Of a DNA stretch of 64,000 nt, positions 44,425-56,094 are shown one piece after another. Below the pieces are notes generated by a model. That model was not told where the DNA came from, did no database searches, and saw nothing but the letters and a program-made list of their open reading frames with translations. A program made the translations under genes and the position numbers. The DNA is from Phytophthora sp. 'mugwort' (Eukaryota > Oomycota > Peronosporomycetes > Peronosporales > Peronosporaceae), in NCBI GenBank assembly GCA_033558025.1, contig JAUCEF010000005.1, positions 7,440,001 to 7,504,000 on the forward strand. Reading direction: 5' to 3'. The first letter of the stretch is position 1; the number at the start of each line of letters is the position of its first letter.

Positions 44425-45777
44425 TCATGTGGAGGTCTGAATCACGTCCTCCGACTGGTTAAAGCTCTCGCCGGTACTTTCTTGGGCGGCATTTTGTTGC
44501 ATAGTATCTTCCTGGCCACTTTCGTTGTTGGCGGCTTTATTGTCCGCACCGCTGACAGCATTAGCCGGAATATTGCCAATACCAAAGTTATCGGCTGATT
44601 CCGACAACTGAGCGGCCTTGACTGGGGTGTACCCCGTGATTCCCTTGTACTGCTTCACCGTCTCCAGAGCTCGCACTCCGTTCACCGAATCGAACTTCCC
44701 ACTCTTCTCGACCGTATTGGCCGGACACGACCGGCCCAGTGATGCACTGCAATCGTCCGCCGTCGAGATGCTCGACTTCTCCTTTTCTGCCAGCATGGGT
44801 TCCACCGTGTCTTTGAAGAAGTTGCCCTCCGCCAGCACAAAAGCGTTCGCTCCTGGCTCGAATGAGTGGCCAGAGTTGTCGGCCCAGTAGTTATTGGCAA
44901 TATGCGCCACCACGTTCGCGTTCTCACTCGATGCACCGACAATTTTCGGTGAACGACCCGATGTCGAGTGAATGAAGTTGTTCAGGAAGCTTACGCGGGT
45001 GGTAGTGCCGTCCAAGATAAACCCCCAGTAGTGGCGCCCGTCACATGAAGTCGACCAGTCAGTGCGGCCATCAAAGTCCGAATTACTGATAGTAAGACTC
45101 TCAACACCGGCGAACCCGCTCGTGAACATCTGCCGTCCAACACGCGAGATCTTAACATGGTCGATCCAAATCTTCTTCATGGCTCGCTCCTGCGTGCCCT
45201 GTAGGTAAATTGCGTCTCCACCCCAGACGTACTGTGGGTTGAGCTCTGTGATGTGAACGTTCTGGATGATGATGTTGTCTCCGTCAAGCCAGAGACCTTT
45301 GCCCTTCAGCACGCCATGTCGGCCGACACCACGCAGCGTCTTGTTGCTCGCCACGACCAGAGCGTTCTTGCTGGCCTTGTCGTACGTCACATCCACCTTT
45401 ACTTTCTGGTCGCAACCACCTGTGTGGGTCAGCGTCGTGTCACCCGGGAACAGGATGACATCTTGGCCCTTGAATCCGTTTTTTTTGGCGAGGCATCCAG
45501 TGTTGGACTTGGGTCGACATCCGATCTCGGTGATGGTTCCCTCTGTACCGAGGAAGTTGAACTCCTTGTCGATCACAACGACTCGCGGTTGTTTATCACT
45601 CAGGAATCTTTTAAGGTCTTCGATAGTTTTAGGATAGTCAGGTGCAACGTCACCTCCGCCCGTGGTGCCAGTGGCGAATCCTGGAGCTTCTCCGACATTG
45701 AAACCTTGGGCTGTCGACTGGGCAGCCAGTAGTGTCATGGCGATGACGATCTGAAAGGTAACACGACTAGCTCCCAT
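44425..45777 (-). CDS. Pectin lyase, polysaccharide lyase family 1, secreted
   Basis: This single-exon protein has 450 residues from the ATG at 45777. That ATG is preferred over an upstream in-frame one because it begins a good signal peptide ([20 protein letters not shown]). The PL1 core includes [40 protein letters not shown] and [19 protein letters not shown]. Arg275 in SGRSPK matches the catalytic Arg of fungal pectin lyases, which cut methyl-esterified pectin by beta-elimination. A Ser/Glu/Gln/Asn-rich tail of about 60 residues follows the core. It is probably secreted for plant cell wall breakdown. An Inr-like motif (TTCATTTTTCGG, complement of about 45817-45828) lies about 45 bp upstream. 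A pseudogene copy lies at 13549-14835. Confidence 0.92.
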   Translation of the reverse strand: MGASRVTFQIVIAMTLLAAQSTAQGFNVGEAPGFATGTTGGGDVAPDYPKTIEDLKRFLSDKQPRVVVIDKEFNFLGTEGTITEIGCRPKSNTGCLAKKNGFKGQDVILFPGDTTLTHTGGCDQKVKVDVTYDKASKNALVVASNKTLRGVGRHGVLKGKGLWLDGDNIIIQNVHITELNPQYVWGGDAIYLQGTQERAMKKIWIDHVKISRVGRQMFTSGFAGVESLTISNSDFDGRTDWSTSCDGRHYWGFILDGTTTRVSFLNNFIHSTSGRSPKIVGASSENANVVAHIANNYWADNSGHSFEPGANAFVLAEGNFFKDTVEPMLAEKEKSSISTADDCSASLGRSCPANTVEKSGKFDSVNGVRALETVKQYKGITGYTPVKAAQLSESADNFGIGNIPANAVSGADNKAANNESGQEDTMQQNAAQESTGESFNQSEDVIQTST

Positions 45778-47554
45778 GGTTGTTTTGCCTTTCGTGAAGT
45801 ACCGTGCGCTTTTGCCCGAAAAATGAAGACTGACAAACAAATGTGATGCTGTATTCAGCTTGTATGTACCCTATAGGCAAGCTTACGGTACGGCACAATG
45901 AAAAGATTTCAATCTCGATTACAAATTTGCCTTGATTGCCAACACCGATGAACAGAAAAAGTAGCTTTACCGGCAAAATTTTGCTTCTCTGTCGTTTCGC
46001 CTCTACCTGTGTCTTGTTCTTGGATGACATCTGGACGTAAGGAATTCTGCTGTAAGAATCGCCTACGTGCCGTTTTGTTGTTGTTAGGTGGCTGCAATAA
46101 GGTACACACACTGTATTTCTTGTTACATTTTAGCCACGAGGTCTCAACCACATGGTAAAGATGCTAGATATTAGAGATCCGGTGGCTAAAGAATAGATTG
46201 TTAGAGTAACAGGAAGCATGTAACTATGGAAAGCCCTCTATTAGAAGCATACTGGATTGGCCTCCCAGACCGCCGCATTATCAAAACAACCTCGGACCGC
46301 TGCGTTCGCTGGGGAGATCGTCGCTGCGCCCGCCTACGCAACTATTAATACCGTTCAGGTTGCTACGGCTACGCTCCTCGCCACGCCCACGACCGCCTTC
46401 TAATAAAAAATGCACACTTATACCCTTTAGGGGCAATTGGTCCATTTCAATACGCTGTAATTTCCTCGTTCTGCTCAGCCTGAGGCAAAAAAGATCCATA
46501 CTTTTATAATTTACATGTTAGGTATATGCGTTCGCCTCCCTATTTTCCAGCAGCTATGAGCCTACGCATGTGTACGTATGTGCCAAACTGAGAAAAATGT
46601 GATGAGGCGTTTATGCCCAGCTAATACCCAAGGAGTAAAATACCAAAAAACACCATCCGTTTTGGATGCCCAAACCGCACCAGCACCGGTAAAAAGTATG
46701 GACAAGCGAGGCGAGTATTCCTGGGTTCGCAGGCCGTGTGCGAAGCACGCAGATGAAAAACCAGGGCCCGACATTTCGCTCCAGGCAAGTGGAGGCTTCG
46801 CGTGCGAGCCGTAGCGAGCCTAGGTTTTTTTCTGTCACTCGCGAGCGAAGCGAGCCTTCGGTGGTTGGTAGGTTAGGGAGTGGGTTTAGTTTAGATTACG
46901 GTGTTTATCGTACTTCTTCGTGCTTTTGTACCTTTATCAGTGTAAATATTGTGTTTTGCTGTCGTTTTGCCGATGGTGCGGAATCTTTAAGCCCCTACTT
47001 GCAAAGCGAAACCAGGTATTTTACATTAATCGACAGAGGCCGATAAAACGTATCCCAAACCCTCTAGTTTTAATCCAATCAAGGACGGCCGCATCATTTT
47101 GTGGCCAGCAACCACGAGGCGGGAGGGCTTCATTCATAATTAGGCACTGGAGAAAGAAGCGCGTGCCAGCAGGCGGCAGATGCTACGGCAGTTGGACGAC
47201 ATCGAAGGCGGCAGCTTATGGACAGCAGCGAGAATGGCAAAGGCGGCAGATAGAGCAACGAAAAACAGTGTGCGGCAGCTGATGAACGGCAGCGAGGACA
47301 GAAAGGAAGCACTGACGCGACGGAGGTTTGTATTGGTCGTTAGAGTATGTATTTAATGCAACATTTGCGATGGGGCTGACAATCCCACTTCCTCACCGTT
47401 TGTTTGTTTATTAATAATGGATTACCCTATGAGTCGTGCCGTAACAAGGGACCTCCGTCGCCTACGTTTGTTTTCACTGTACTGGAAGGATATCGCGTAC
47501 TGTGCACTTTGTGAACAAGCTGCCTGGATAGTGAAGCTCCGACTTTTTTCTATA
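45778..47554. other. Region without a supported gene
   Basis: The right strand of the first 60 bp is the pectin lyase leader. Near 46795-46860 are GCGAGCGAAGCGAGCC motifs like those in and around the 7.2-kb minisatellite. One plus frame near 47150-47330 (REKEARASRRQM... style, Arg/Ala-rich) reads protein-like, but no family is recognised. Confidence 0.35.
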
Positions 47555-47945
47555 CTTCACGCCTACTAACAATGCCTACCAGAAGCATTTCCAGGTACTT
47601 TGCAGCGCGAGCGATGCAATGCAATTTCAGCTTGACACGGCATGGCACAAGGCAGGACTGCTCAACGGTGGCCAAACCGATTTCGTCTTAGAGATCTACG
47701 TGTACGTGCCTAAGCCAGCCGAGCCCACGACAACATTGAGGAGGACAACAGCGTCACGCATCTAAGAGCAGATGTCTCGCGTTGCTGGCTTCTACGCGAG
47801 CAAATATTTGCAGCGGGATCAGCGACGCAAACCTACATGGCCAGGCCACTTTAATAGCGGGAATTCCCTCTACCGATATTATGCTACTGGCGGTATGAAA
47901 GGCGCTCCTAGAGGTAAGGTGAGGGAATGACGGGCGTACAGTCAA
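47555..47945 (+). pseudogene. Protein-like remnant, probably transposon-derived
   Basis: A frame reads KHFQVLCSASDAMQFQLDTA, then GLLNGGQTDFVLEIYVYVPK, a stop, and EQMSRVAGFYASKYLQRDQR. The piece looks like a decayed gene rather than noise. The family was not recognised. Confidence 0.3.
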
Positions 47946-48018
47946 ACTAAGCTAAATGTATTGAAGTGATTGCATCAATGGAACGCAGTAGGTCATTTGT
48001 GCAGTACCAAACCTCATG

Positions 48019-48740
48019 TTACCTGCTCTTCTCTCGAACTGCAAGTGCGGAAACCAAATCGAGTTGTTTGGCGTGCAGAATACCTTCCAGTGAGAAATCT
48101 GTTAATAACTGGCGGTAGTCATTCCTCCCCCAACCGATGATCGAGAAGTCTGCCTCCACCGTCGCGGTATTTGGGAATAGAGTTGCTAATGCCCCGCAAT
48201 ACTCTTGTAGCGTCGAAAACCGCAAACCAACAAGCATCCATTCTGCGCTAAACCCGGTTTATTCATCGGAACACGTATTCAAGGATTCATGCAGGTCGCT
48301 GTCCCCCTAACAGCTTGGATAAGCTCCTGATGCACAGTCTCAATTGATCGATACGTTCCGACGTCCAACAGCGTCAACAGGACGATGCATGTGTTCGCTG
48401 ATGTGCGCGTTTTAGCCAGTATGTGGGGCATAACCGGCGGTCGTTCCATGTCATCGGCTTCAATGAGGGAGTTGCGGGTCGCAACAATGCTTGCTATACC
48501 GACAAATAGCCCAACAAATAACCCAGCCACCGAACGAGCACACTCAATTATCTCTTCTTGCGAAAAATGACTGAAGTATGTCGATAACAAAAATTCCACT
48601 ATCTGGGAAGTCCAGCGGTCGTTGCTGATCGGATATTCGTCCGTTGTGGCGCCCGTTTTCAAACGGTTGATCTCAAAATCTTGCCTCGTTGGTTTCACCT
48701 TGGTGCTGACACAATCTGTTGACCTCATGTAGAATGTCAA
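48019..48740 (-). pseudogene. hAT-like transposase C-terminal remnant
   Basis: The first frame (48740-48279) is helical (YPISNDRWTSQIVEFLLSTY). The second (48237-48019) reads ALATLFPNTATVEADFSIIG then WGRNDYRQLLTDFSLEGILH. TATVE.DFS and the FSLEGILH ending are typical of hAT-like elements in oomycetes, where this region serves as the dimerisation end. A frame change separates the two parts. Confidence 0.5.
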
Positions 48741-48919
48741 ATGGCATTTTTAAAATAGGTAAGCTGCGAGAATTCGGGCCAAATTCCCGCTATTAAAGTG
48801 ACCTGTACATGGCGGTGGCCAAGCCAGGCTTCCCGCAGGTGCTCCAATAGTCGTTCCAGACAACACGATTTCTGGCGGTTGCAGAACGTGGATGCGCAGC
48901 AAGTGCGATAGAAGACTCG

Positions 48920-49910
48920 CTACTGGAGGAGCAGCAGGAAGCTAGTGTAGATTATCAACTCGTCCGTATCAAGATCCATGATGTTCCTATTGCCATGCAA
49001 ATGAATATCAGCTATCTTCGCGCCGCTCTTGGTCTCCTCAGCTACAGCTCCGTCCTCCGTTTCGAGCCCCAGAAGTGTTGATATACGGATTGAGGAAAGG
49101 GAGGATTTTGGGCTTGAATATTTCATGAAAACTTGATCGAGTGAAGGTGCCGTCGGCGTCACCCCACCGGAAAAAAAACTTAACGTCCATCGCGGCTAAG
49201 ATAGATACACGCTTACCGCGGCTGAATTGAGTAGTGACGTGTGCTGGCGTATTCCTGGCAGACCAGCCATAAAGACGTAGAATTGATCTAAAAAAAGAAC
49301 ATTCACACAGATAAATGTTCTAACCATTAACACATAAATATTGCACTGTAAACTAACTTCCGTCTTACGTTGTTTCGTTAATAAAAACGAGCTGATCAGG
49401 ACGTTATAAAATGGAGATAGTCGCTCGACATACTCACGTCTCTCGCGCGGTATATTCTCTCTTGCTCGCTTCGTGAGATCTTTCTCGAGTCAGCTTGAGA
49501 TCGAATCTGAGAGCACGACAAATGGTCGAGTCGGACAAGCTGATTGAATCGTTGTAGCGCGCGCGTAACTCTAAACGTAACTCTTCGAAATAAAAACATG
49601 AATGTGGCCTTCACATACTCCTGCACATACCTCGAGAGGCCAACTTGATGGTTTCGCTCAAGGTTCGCTTTTTTTAAACATTACCTGGACTGCAAAAGAG
49701 TGAATACCATCGATTGAGGCTACAATCAAATAGACCGAATATACTTGCTATCGTGGCTGTATCAATCGAGTAGACATGCATGAGCACGATGCCTCTCCAA
49801 CGAAAATCATTTGAGTAGGTAATCTTTAACTTTTGCTTTTCTGGCGAAATCCCAAATGTCGGACGAATGCCAGCCATTCGGACGTTTAGCTGTCCGGAGG
49901 CAGTTTTCAT
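48920..49910 (-). pseudogene. IS630/Tc1-like transposase remnant, second family copy
   Basis: The N-terminal frame (49910-49674) reads RWRGIVLMHVYSIDTATIAS then GLFDCSLNRWYSLF, a helix-turn-helix of IS630-type transposases. Further left, broken frames give LTKRARENIPRERR, QFYVFMAGLPGIRQHTSLLN and an acidic tail (TDELIIYTSFLL). The DDE core is not intact. Confidence 0.5.
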
Positions 49911-50523
49911 GGCGATTAAAGCCGGATATAGGAGTTGACCACTAATCGTTCTGATTGGCAGATTATATTAAGTACGACATAATTTGTAGCTTTCCAGAAT
50001 AACTAAGTTATAGTCACCTAATCATACTACCGAAAAAGGCAGTTTTTTTTAAGTCCGATTCGCCAAAAGACTTGAAAAGGACAATAGCAATCCCTCATAC
50101 CCAAGTAGCAACCATGTAAGACCAACAAGTGCCCATACAAGCACGAGTGACGCCCAACTGAATAACGCAGAAGAGGAGTTCGCTGCTTGTCGAGCCTGAG
50201 TGTTCGCTGAATTGTAGGAGCCTGAGTCGCCGCTACATTTAGGCCCACACAGAAATCAGTATCAGTTTTATAACGAGTTCAACTTTGAGACACACGTTAG
50301 TTAGTCGTACATGTGTAGCGATATTGACACGAATTCGAACGCGTATAAGCTGTTCAGCTTCGTAGTTGACGACTGTTTTGGCAACGTACAATATACGTGT
50401 CGTTTAAGCTGTAGTTGATTTAATTGCCATGTTTAAGTTGAGAACATGCGCTTTTTGTTTATTTTTACGTAGGGGCAAAACGTACGTCATCATTCACTCG
50501 TCGAGCGCGAAACTAAGAAAAAC
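49911..50523. other. Region without a supported gene
   Basis: Short frames only; AT-rich. Confidence 0.35.
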
Positions 50524-52028
50524 ATGCCCCTTGTGTTGGAACGTTCAAAGCCAACAACCCTAGCTACAACTGAGTGTTTAGTAATGAATAAACCCATTCA
50601 AAGAGAAATACGTACTGGCAGGGGTCCTTGCACATGCAAGACAACTTCTCTGCTAATCTCATGTCAAACAATGGTTTTCGAAGCAAGTAAAAAAGGTTTG
50701 AGCGGAACGAATGCTGAGAAGGCAGTCATCGAAGCTTCAGTGGCCTAGATCGACTCTGCCAGTCCCGAGGAATACGACAATAAAAAAGCGCTGCTACTGG
50801 ACTTAGTAGGGGGAATAAGGACCACCATCTTTTCACCACAGTCATGAATAACTGGGCCAAGCCAAGAGCAATGGGTGGCCTACCGACGTGGAAATATTCC
50901 TCTATTGTGAATAAGAGGAACAACAGGCTTGAGTCGCAGTGGGACAAGATCAAGCAGCTGATTAATTCTGACTATGCGATCGAGGAGCTCGTATCATCGC
51001 TCATCATGCTGCAGGATTGGGCGGAAGATTAGTACATAGAGAAATATAACAAGGTTGGTTCCCGCTCTCCGACCGCCGAATACCTGGAGCTTACGACATT
51101 TGGTTACCGTGAGCCGTTATGCGTTGGCCTTGTAGCTGGAAAATTCAAATACGATTTGACGAGAAACGTGCATACCAGATTAGACATGGAGAGCAACAGG
51201 TTATCCTGACGAGTACGAGGACGCGCATCACAAACACGGTAGAGACTAAGGTACTATGTTGCGTTTTTGGTACCAAAGGTATTGCTACCGACTTCTCCAA
51301 GTGTGGTGCACGAGATATCCTTACAATACTCACTAACACTTGTGGCTATGTGTTTGTAGACCTACCAGCGCAACTGCACTTTTTGGTTTTGCGCAGACGC
51401 TGCTACTCTCGTGCCGACATGTCCTTTACTTCAGGAAGGCTAACAACAATGGGCGTGTACTGCCTCCCTTTCTCTCTTCACTCCACGTTGGCTCAGATCC
51501 CGCCCAGCCAATGACATCAGAGCGGGTCGAGTAAACGCAGGCAGTTACCAATGCCTCACGGTACATGTTGCCGTTCCCGTCACCCGATGCGCCGTGATGT
51601 CAAATGCACGCATTGTGTCCGCCATGGCGCGCCAACCAACTCCGTTGTTCTTGGCTGTTATTCGACGGCTGAAAGGCTTTAATGACCCTTCACGATTGTA
51701 CTCAGGAGGATTTCGCTGGTGGTTTTGCAGAAGCAGATTTTCAGCACCGAAGGCGCTGCCGAGTATAAATCAGACATCTCTTTAGAATCAGAAACATCGA
51801 TGAACTCGAGATGAAGTAACCCGTGTATTTGGTGGTGGTACGAGCTGAAACAAATGAGATGGTAGATAATTTGACCACACCAGGCGTCGATCTGCCGCGC
51901 GAAAAGCTCGGCCAGTCAACCTACAAATGGGCTAGTGTACATATCACTAAGCCAACAAAGAACAAAAGAGTTGTCGAAAAGGGCTACGAACAAAATTGTG
52001 CGTGCTCAACGCAAATTGGGTTGGGCTA
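50524..52028 (+). pseudogene. MULE transposase C-terminal remnant with SWIM finger
   Basis: Broken plus frames read KYSSIVNKRNNRLESQWDKI then NSDYAIEELVSSLIMLQDWA near 50900-51030. EYLELTTFGYREP lies near 51080. A SWIM finger follows near 51340-51440, reading CVCRPTSATALFGFAQTLLL then SCRHVLYFRKA (C.C..CRH). A charged tail (TKNKRVVEKGYEQN) ends near 52028. The DDE core upstream is missing or unrecognisable, so this is a 3' fragment. Confidence 0.55.
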
Positions 52029-52958
52029 AACTGTGGAGCGAGCCCGACAAGCGACAGTGAGGGTAGCTGAAATGAGTACCTGTTATCGGGTGTTACAACG
52101 ATGCAGCAAAATTATGCCAAATCTTAATGTACCCGTCAACAAAGTGACACAAATGCTGACGTTCGTTGCAAGAAGGTGAGCAGATCACGTTGAGCGAAGT
52201 GAATAAGCTGTTACCCATTAATAGAACGACGAACGCTTGCTCTATTTTGTCGTGTAGGTAGCAACATCTTTGCCTGATACAATCGTGGTGTATTGGACTG
52301 AATTCGGAGGTGCAAAGCCAAGCGCAGGTGGCGTTTATGATGGTGCACGCTGAGGCAAACAGCAAATTGATGCTGTTGAGCACACGGAATGGGTCGAATC
52401 CGTCTCATGGAAAATGAGGAAGTCGAAGCGGCAAATGGCATTCGGGGGGGGGGGCTGCTGGAGGATAAGGTAAACTATCGTGTTTTTCCTGGCCAATCTG
52501 ACCCCAAACGGTAGGTCCTTCGTAAGCGCGTTTAGGGTTAGAGGTATGATTTGTCGAGCACTGCTGCAGAATTAAGTGCATTTGCCTTTTTTCGTCCAAT
52601 AACTGTTGGGAAGCAAGTCTTACGGATTGGCTCCGATTTAGACTGAGGACCACTTTCTATGGAATTTAGGACTGAATTGACACAATATATCGGTCATTCG
52701 GACCTCCGAAAGAGCTGTACCAGCAGAACAGTAATGAAATGATCTATGTACCAGATGAGGGTAGGGGTAAGTTTATACATAGGTACCTAGTCAGTTAGGA
52801 GGGTTTCGTAAGGCGTCTCCTCCTACTGTACGTGGACCCTAAAACGGAGAGCGGTTTTGGCAGAAAGGCACAATAATTGTACTGCGACTGCTACATCAGG
52901 AGACACCGGAATGACCACAGTTTGGGATACCGTACTTCACTAACACTTTTCTGGATGA
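52029..52958. other. Region without a supported gene
   Basis: Frames on both strands lack domains. A run of ten G starts at about 52445. Confidence 0.35.
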
Positions 52959-53276
52959 TTGCAGGAAACAATGCAAGCCCAAGTCAAGGCGTTAAATCTA
53001 TGTTTTGCGGTTGTAGGCAAGGAAGCAATCGACGATTATCATCTGGCCACCTTTCGCTATGGGCAATGGTTAGCTACAACCGCAATGTTGACATGCGTGA
53101 AAGCGCTTACCAACGAGTACAGAAATGTTGGTATCGTGCGCCCTTCATCCACGGAGCAGAAAGAGCCAAATCGAAATCGCGCAGTCGCGGACCCGTACAA
53201 GGTCTTCTCCTCCGGGAAGAAGGACATCATCGGCGTGCTGAACTTGGGCGGTGCATTGGCTAGCATATCATATTGA
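52959..53276 (+). other. Unknown 105-residue reading frame
   Basis: It is displayed from a non-ATG codon; the first ATG is a few codons in. It reads AQVKALNLCFAVVGKEAIDD then YHLATFRYGQWLATTAMLTC and DIIGVLNLGGALASISY. Composition is protein-like. It may be the 5' part of the hAT remnant downstream or an independent decayed gene. Confidence 0.3.
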
Positions 53277-53529
53277 TGTGAGGTCTAAAAATCTGCCGCC
53301 TGTCGACCCGTAGCAGGGCAACAAATACTATGATAAGATGCAGAAACGCCTTTCAGTGGTCCGCTCACGGACTACAGGTCCACGTCGTGTCTCCAGCAAG
53401 ACAGCGACAACTGCGGCCTATGGTGTTTGATCATATTGGAATTAAGTCCCGTCATTGCTCCATGGGATAAGAAGCTGTACAAGTTGGTACCTTATCTTCG
53501 ACTCCGCTACTCGAAGATGACGCTAGGCT

Positions 53530-54700
53530 ATGGCGAGGAGTGTCGTGGCGTTGCCATGTAAAATTCTAAATTTAGAGACCCACGGCGGTGGGCTCCGAGC
53601 GATAGAGAGGACGGCACGGCCACATGGATTTCATAAACTGCACATAATAAAAGTCTACGATCTGCAAGTTGGTGATTTTTGGTATCAGCAGCAAGCGTCG
53701 CTGCACAACAGCACGCACCTCGTAGCCAAGGCGAATATGGGAATGTTTTTCGGATCGTGTTTGACGGGTGGTCGAACGGACCTATGCACTACATCACCGA
53801 ATACGGTGGGCTCGAGACGGATGGCGTTCCATGTCAACAACTGCTAGCGGTTTCGCCATTCGATGACGGATCACAAAATACTGATGTTTGGTGGTGTGCT
53901 GGACGTGCACAACAAGGCGCTCGCCACGGTGGCGCTCATCGCTGGCGACAACTGTGCCACCGACCAATCCCGCTACTAAATTGGCGCTCCGCTGGCTGCC
54001 TGTGCTAGACATCGTTTCTACCTGGCAGTAAAGAAGCTTCTCGCCGAGTACTAGCGGACGTTAGCACGCTGATGTCAAAGTTAAGCCAAGTCAACAACCT
54101 CGACGAATTTCCAATCGAATAATCTGCATCTTGTCATAAGGAATAATACGAGATGTAGTTCGAATTTTAAACATTTTCAGCGATACAATCGCATTCACCT
54201 CCAGATCAAGACCGTCGACGAAGTGGAGGAGCTGGTGCCGAATAGACCGCCACATCGCAAGCCGATGGTCCTTCATGAGCACATAATAAGCCTCAGAGCA
54301 TGACCAAGAAACGGCAGTGTGACTGAACCGACCTCGCCGGTGTCCAATTGTTGTGTGTGACGCGTATCCGTGTATGCGTGAACAGCTCAAGCCGAACGCC
54401 AAGATTGTGCCCACACACATTCCCGTGTTTGAGTCTGCCGTCGTTAAGATCATCAATGGCAGTGCTATTTCAAGCGCAAACGAAGGCTGCAATCAAGAGG
54501 TTCAAGGCGGTACAGTACAGCAGCTAGCGGAAGTCACGCGAATAAGACTACGCAAATCCAGTTCTCCGTGCGGGCCAATCAAGCAAGCCATAAGTGCCGG
54601 CGAAACAAACTACAGCCCGGTTTTGAAGCATCTTCCTCCGACCGTGAATATGTGTGAGCGACTCTTCTTGCAGTGCAATCTTGTGCTTACACCGTAGCGT
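53530..54700 (+). pseudogene. hAT transposase remnant
   Basis: Broken frames give RIVFDGWSNGPMHYI (first Asp block) near 53755, LETDGVPCQQLLAVSPFDD near 53810, LDVHNKALATVALIAGDNCA near 53895, and LVGCASHRFYLAVKKLLAEY near 54000. A later piece contains ERLFLQCNLVL near 54655, like the CERLFS block near the hAT dimerisation region. The order matches a hAT transposase with an RNase H-like fold. Many stops and frameshifts are present. Confidence 0.6.
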
Positions 54701-54989
54701 ACGTGTATGCTGTAGCGAGTTTCAAGATTATTATGTTTCTCCGATCGAACAGGAACATACGAAATGTGACTACGCTGGCCTCAGCTTGCGCTGACTAATG
54801 CATGAACCGTATTGCAGTATTTGGAGCTGTGGGTCGTCTTTCGGCAACACAGCTGATATTGCCGTGTCGTAAAATATATCTATCTGCTCAATAAATATAC
54901 CAGCGTGCTGTTGATTTCCTTAAATTCCGCAGCTGCAGCGCGCCATTTCTCCATCAGCTTGGTTGTTGAGTTGGCGTATGGACGGTGAT

Positions 54990-55410
54990 ACATTCATCGA
55001 CAAAAATATTAAAGCTCTTGTTAACCCTACCGTAAACACCACACGACAGTGGTGTATGTTTCAAAGAATGCTTTGCTGCCAAATATAAAAGCACATGGCC
55101 TTCAAGCGAATGCCAGCCGCGCGCATCTGCGACGACCCATGCAGAATGGCAGTCGTTGTCTGCAGGAATGATAAAATCAATTCTTGAGATATGCTCACGC
55201 CTCTACATCTTTACAATAGACAAAAACGTTTTGAAATTTGGCCTTTGTGAATTGTCCATAGCCAAAATCATTAATCAATTCAAGTGCAGAATGGCTGATG
55301 CGACATATCTGGTCGGACATAGCTTTATTTTTATAGCAGTTTTCGTAGTCGCTTTTTAAACATATCGAGGGTCCAAAAAACGACCCTCGTGCTTTTATCA
55401 TTGTCCCCAA
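54990..55410 (-). pseudogene. Unknown protein remnant
   Basis: The minus strand reads MSDQICRISHSALELINDFG then YGQFTKAKFQNVFVYCKDVE. After a frame change it reads FIIPADNDCHSAWVVADARG and WHSLEGHVLLYLAAKHSL. Both parts look like genuine protein and may belong to one decayed gene. No family is recognised. Confidence 0.35.
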
Positions 55411-56094
55411 ATTTGTAATAAAATCGATAAAACAATATTATACCGGTTTTGAAAGGCACCCATAACAAAGTTTAGCCCAGTCCGATACGTCAAAATCTTT
55501 GACGGTGAACCATAAAATTTGCGGATGCAAGTTAAAAATATATGGTTTTCTTTAGCAAGAATAAGAAACAATGCGAATACTGAATAACATACAGATTCAA
55601 ACCATTAAAATTATGAATATTTAACTAAAACAATTTATTGTTTATTTCCAGAAACATGAAACCTAGTTTGAATTACATTTTCTTATAAAAATGAACACAA
55701 ATCAGGTTAAGAAACTCACTTGAGTTTTCAGGATCATAATTCAATTCCATTTGCAACTTCAAGACCCCATTGACGTTAAAATGACACAAGGAACGAAAGA
55801 TTATAGTGTTGAAGGGTTCCCACTCAAATACATTTTCACTCGTGCTTTCCTAGTGTGTCTGCCCTACCTTGTTTTTCCTATCAACGGTGCATTTCTTGTG
55901 CTCTTTTAACTTTGTTCTTCGTCGAATCGCTTCTTCGTTTCTGTCTTGCTAGTGCCTAGTTCGTGGTGTGTTTCTCTTTGTTGTTGATCATTTTCCAGCA
56001 TATCACGCTGACGAGCATGGTAAGTCGACATGAAGAGCCTTAATCGGCTCTCTTTTTCCGTTGTTCACATGTCAGTGTCAGTGCCGTCCTTCGT
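55411..56094. other. Downstream region of the La-motif gene
   Basis: AT-rich. It should contain the 3' UTR and polyadenylation region of the minus-strand LARP gene. No other gene was seen. Confidence 0.4.

Noticed and set aside
47431..47470. Text resembling the 3' end of 18S rRNA (GTAACAAGG)
   Set aside because: Only a nine-base match; flanking bases do not follow rRNA.
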